Positions 62,588 to 64,000 of a DNA stretch of 64,000 nt are shown in pieces. The position numbers and the translations under genes are program-made. This DNA comes from Diorhabda sublineata (taxonomy: Eukaryota > Arthropoda > Insecta > Coleoptera > Chrysomelidae), in NCBI RefSeq assembly GCF_026230105.1, contig NC_079482.1, positions 12,028,001 to 12,092,000 on the forward strand. The letters are read 5' to 3'. The notes below the pieces were generated by a model that did not search any database, was not told the DNA's origin, and was given only the letters and a program-made list of their open reading frames with translations. Each line of letters opens with the position of its first letter. Positions within the stretch are counted from its first letter, which is position 1.

Positions 62588-63488
62588 GGCCACAAAAATT
62601 ATCGCATCACTGGTATTTTAGGATATTTTTAATACTTAATTTTAGTTTTTTGGAACAATCTGTATATGTATCAACTTAATAGATATTTCTGGTTTCTTAT
62701 CTATTTATTATTATCATTTCTTATGGGCAAAAAAATATCACAATTTCTTATAAATTTTTTGGATCAATATTTTATTCACGGATGATTCAAGATTTTTTCT
62801 GTATTCATAAGATATGCGTGTACCACTATATAGGTGACGTGGTGAACGGCACGATCAGGTTAATTTTTGTCAAACTGAAAGCTTCGGTGATGACTATCAT
62901 AATTTGAGAAGGAATTTGTTTCGAGGTTCGCACGGAGTTAGTACCAGTGAATGATGGAAGACTAAATGCTGACAGGTACATTTCCTAGAACTCTATGTAG
63001 TGCCCCATATGCCTCATATTGGTGACAACTCTGTGCTAATGCACGATAATGCTCGTCCACACGCTGCTAGAGTGGTTCGGCAGTACTTAGAAGAGGTCGA
63101 GACACCCACCCTGAATTGGCCTGAACGTAACCCAGAGCTTCGCCCAATAGAGCATGTCTGGGACCATCAAGGATGGCAAATTCAGCAACATCCGGCACCA
63201 ATAAGAAGACTAGATGATCTTCAAAATGTTCTTTTCAACTTCTGGGAAAACATGCCGCAAGGATACGTCCAGAACCTGTTTAGAAGCCTTCCAAGACGAA
63301 TGGAAGCTGTAATTAGAGCGAGGGGCGACAGCACACGCTATTAGAAATTCATTTGACACTGATATAAAATACATGTTGCAAAAGGCGTATCTATTGGTGT
63401 TTTAATTCGTAATAATAATAAAATTCGAAAAACAGGCAACACATTTAAAATATTTAAAAAATAATAAAAAATAAGGAAGGATGCCATA

Positions 63489-63491
<3 letters not shown>
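62586..63491 (+). mobile_element. Tc1-like transposon, internally deleted, bounded by (TA)n
   Basis: The left end continues AATTATCGCATCAC...TATTTTAGGATATTTTTAATAC. The right end read inward (AAATTATGGCATCCTTCCTT...TATTATTTTTTAAATA, from about 63491) is a diverged inverted partner lacking the outermost 10 bp or so. It contains the C-terminal half of the transposase. At about 900 bp versus about 1.6 kb for Tc1 elements, the N-terminal half is missing. Confidence 0.7.
62930..63344 (+). pseudogene. Tc1-family transposase C-terminal half (DD34E)
   Basis: After a frame-shifted start (VPVNDGRLNADRYIS, about 62940-62985), an open frame from 63000 reads VLMHDNARPHAARVV (second catalytic Asp), NWPERNPELRPIEHVWD (catalytic Glu) and ends MPRR-like LPRRMEAVIRARGDSTRY at a normal Tc1 stop. 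Exactly 34 residues separate the Asp and Glu (DD34E). The paired HTH domains and first Asp are deleted. In PIEHVWD the family NPIE is RPIE, and ERNPEL replaces ARSPDL. Confidence 0.9.

Positions 63492-63571
<80 letters not shown>
63492..63571. repeat. (TA)n microsatellite, right flank of the Tc1 element
   Basis: 80-bp TA run starting at the right end of the Tc1 element. Confidence 0.95.
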
Positions 63572-63574
<3 letters not shown>

Positions 63575-64000
63575 AATACTGTTTCTAATAATCTAACAAA
63601 ATTTTCCACAAAAAACTACAACAAAAATATTTACCAGAATTAGATAAAGTATAGTATTCTACTCGCGTATAATAAGTTATTATTCACTCGGTTATTCATG
63701 CCACTATAAACTTGAATAATATACTATTATTGATAATTTCCTGGTTTTCGTTAATTAACTGGTTTACTTTCGAAATGATCAAATTTCTTTTAAGCGATAA
63801 AGCGTTATCAGCATCTATTAAAGAACTTGAAGGTACCGGCATAGTTGTAGCTGATATCTTTCTCTAACAGTAGATAAAAGTATTAACCATGAAGTTAAAA
63901 ATTAATGCTTCTTTTTGAAGAGACTGGATTTTTTAATAAAAAATAGAAAGGCAAGGAACAATGTTACTTTCAAATTTTATGTGAAAAATAATATACTTTG
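63572..64000. other. Spacer to window end, no gene seen
   Basis: AT-rich; nothing recognised. Confidence 0.35.

Overview
The window is AT-rich eukaryotic DNA from an insect. The evidence is a multi-exon gene for a secreted protein with one chitin-binding (CBM14) domain, GT-AG introns, and a dense load of decayed insect-type transposable elements: mariner, Tc1, pogo/Tigger, Harbinger, P/THAP, R1/jockey-type LINEs, Penelope, Ty3/gypsy, BEL/Pao and a Polinton-like element. The order of insect cannot be settled from sequence alone. I see no bacterial-type genes, rRNA, intact tRNA or CRISPR array.

Region by region. 0-9.8 kb is a transposon graveyard: LINE RNase H end (-), gypsy gag-protease (+), Harbinger nuclease (-), pogo/Tigger transposase end (+), and a 633-bp TA-flanked non-autonomous element with long inverted ends. 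9.8-20.6 kb holds the only convincing host gene, on the minus strand. Its five coding exons (20564-20361, 16798-16588, 14433-14230, 14059-13847, 9999-9847) join in consistent phase into a 327-residue protein with a signal peptide and a six-cysteine CBM14 domain. Its introns contain a mariner, a Penelope fragment with an internal inversion and a 1.4-kb foldback element. A possible far-upstream non-coding first exon lies near 39.65-39.7 kb. 24.8-27.4 kb carries a THAP zinc-finger exon and a P-element-like transposase exon with one nonsense codon. 29.7-31.9 kb has an R1-type LINE end split by an (AC)n array, then a DDE transposase whose third catalytic codon is a stop. 35.2-35.5 kb is a GC-rich degenerate minisatellite. 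36.4-41.1 kb has a second Penelope copy, a third mariner (-) and a gypsy integrase.

41.5-50 kb is a nest. Two LINE 3' ends of one family face away from each other. The plus-strand LINE is interrupted by a deleted mariner and abuts the end of a minus-strand transposase gene. That transposase gene is split by a 3.8-kb element (45777-49552) with about 250-290-bp terminal inverted repeats and a near-perfect 6-bp target duplication. The element carries a duplicated small ORF with a recognisable TATA/initiator and a truncated protein-primed (Polinton-type) DNA polymerase B. This is the most interesting object in the window. The remainder holds a tRNA-like SINE candidate, BEL/Pao gag, a third Penelope remnant, gypsy RT-RNase H (-), and a Tc1 element bounded on both sides by (TA)n. 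Long stretches, notably 20.6-24.2, 27.4-29.7, 31.9-35.1 and 51.8-58.8 kb, show nothing I can identify.
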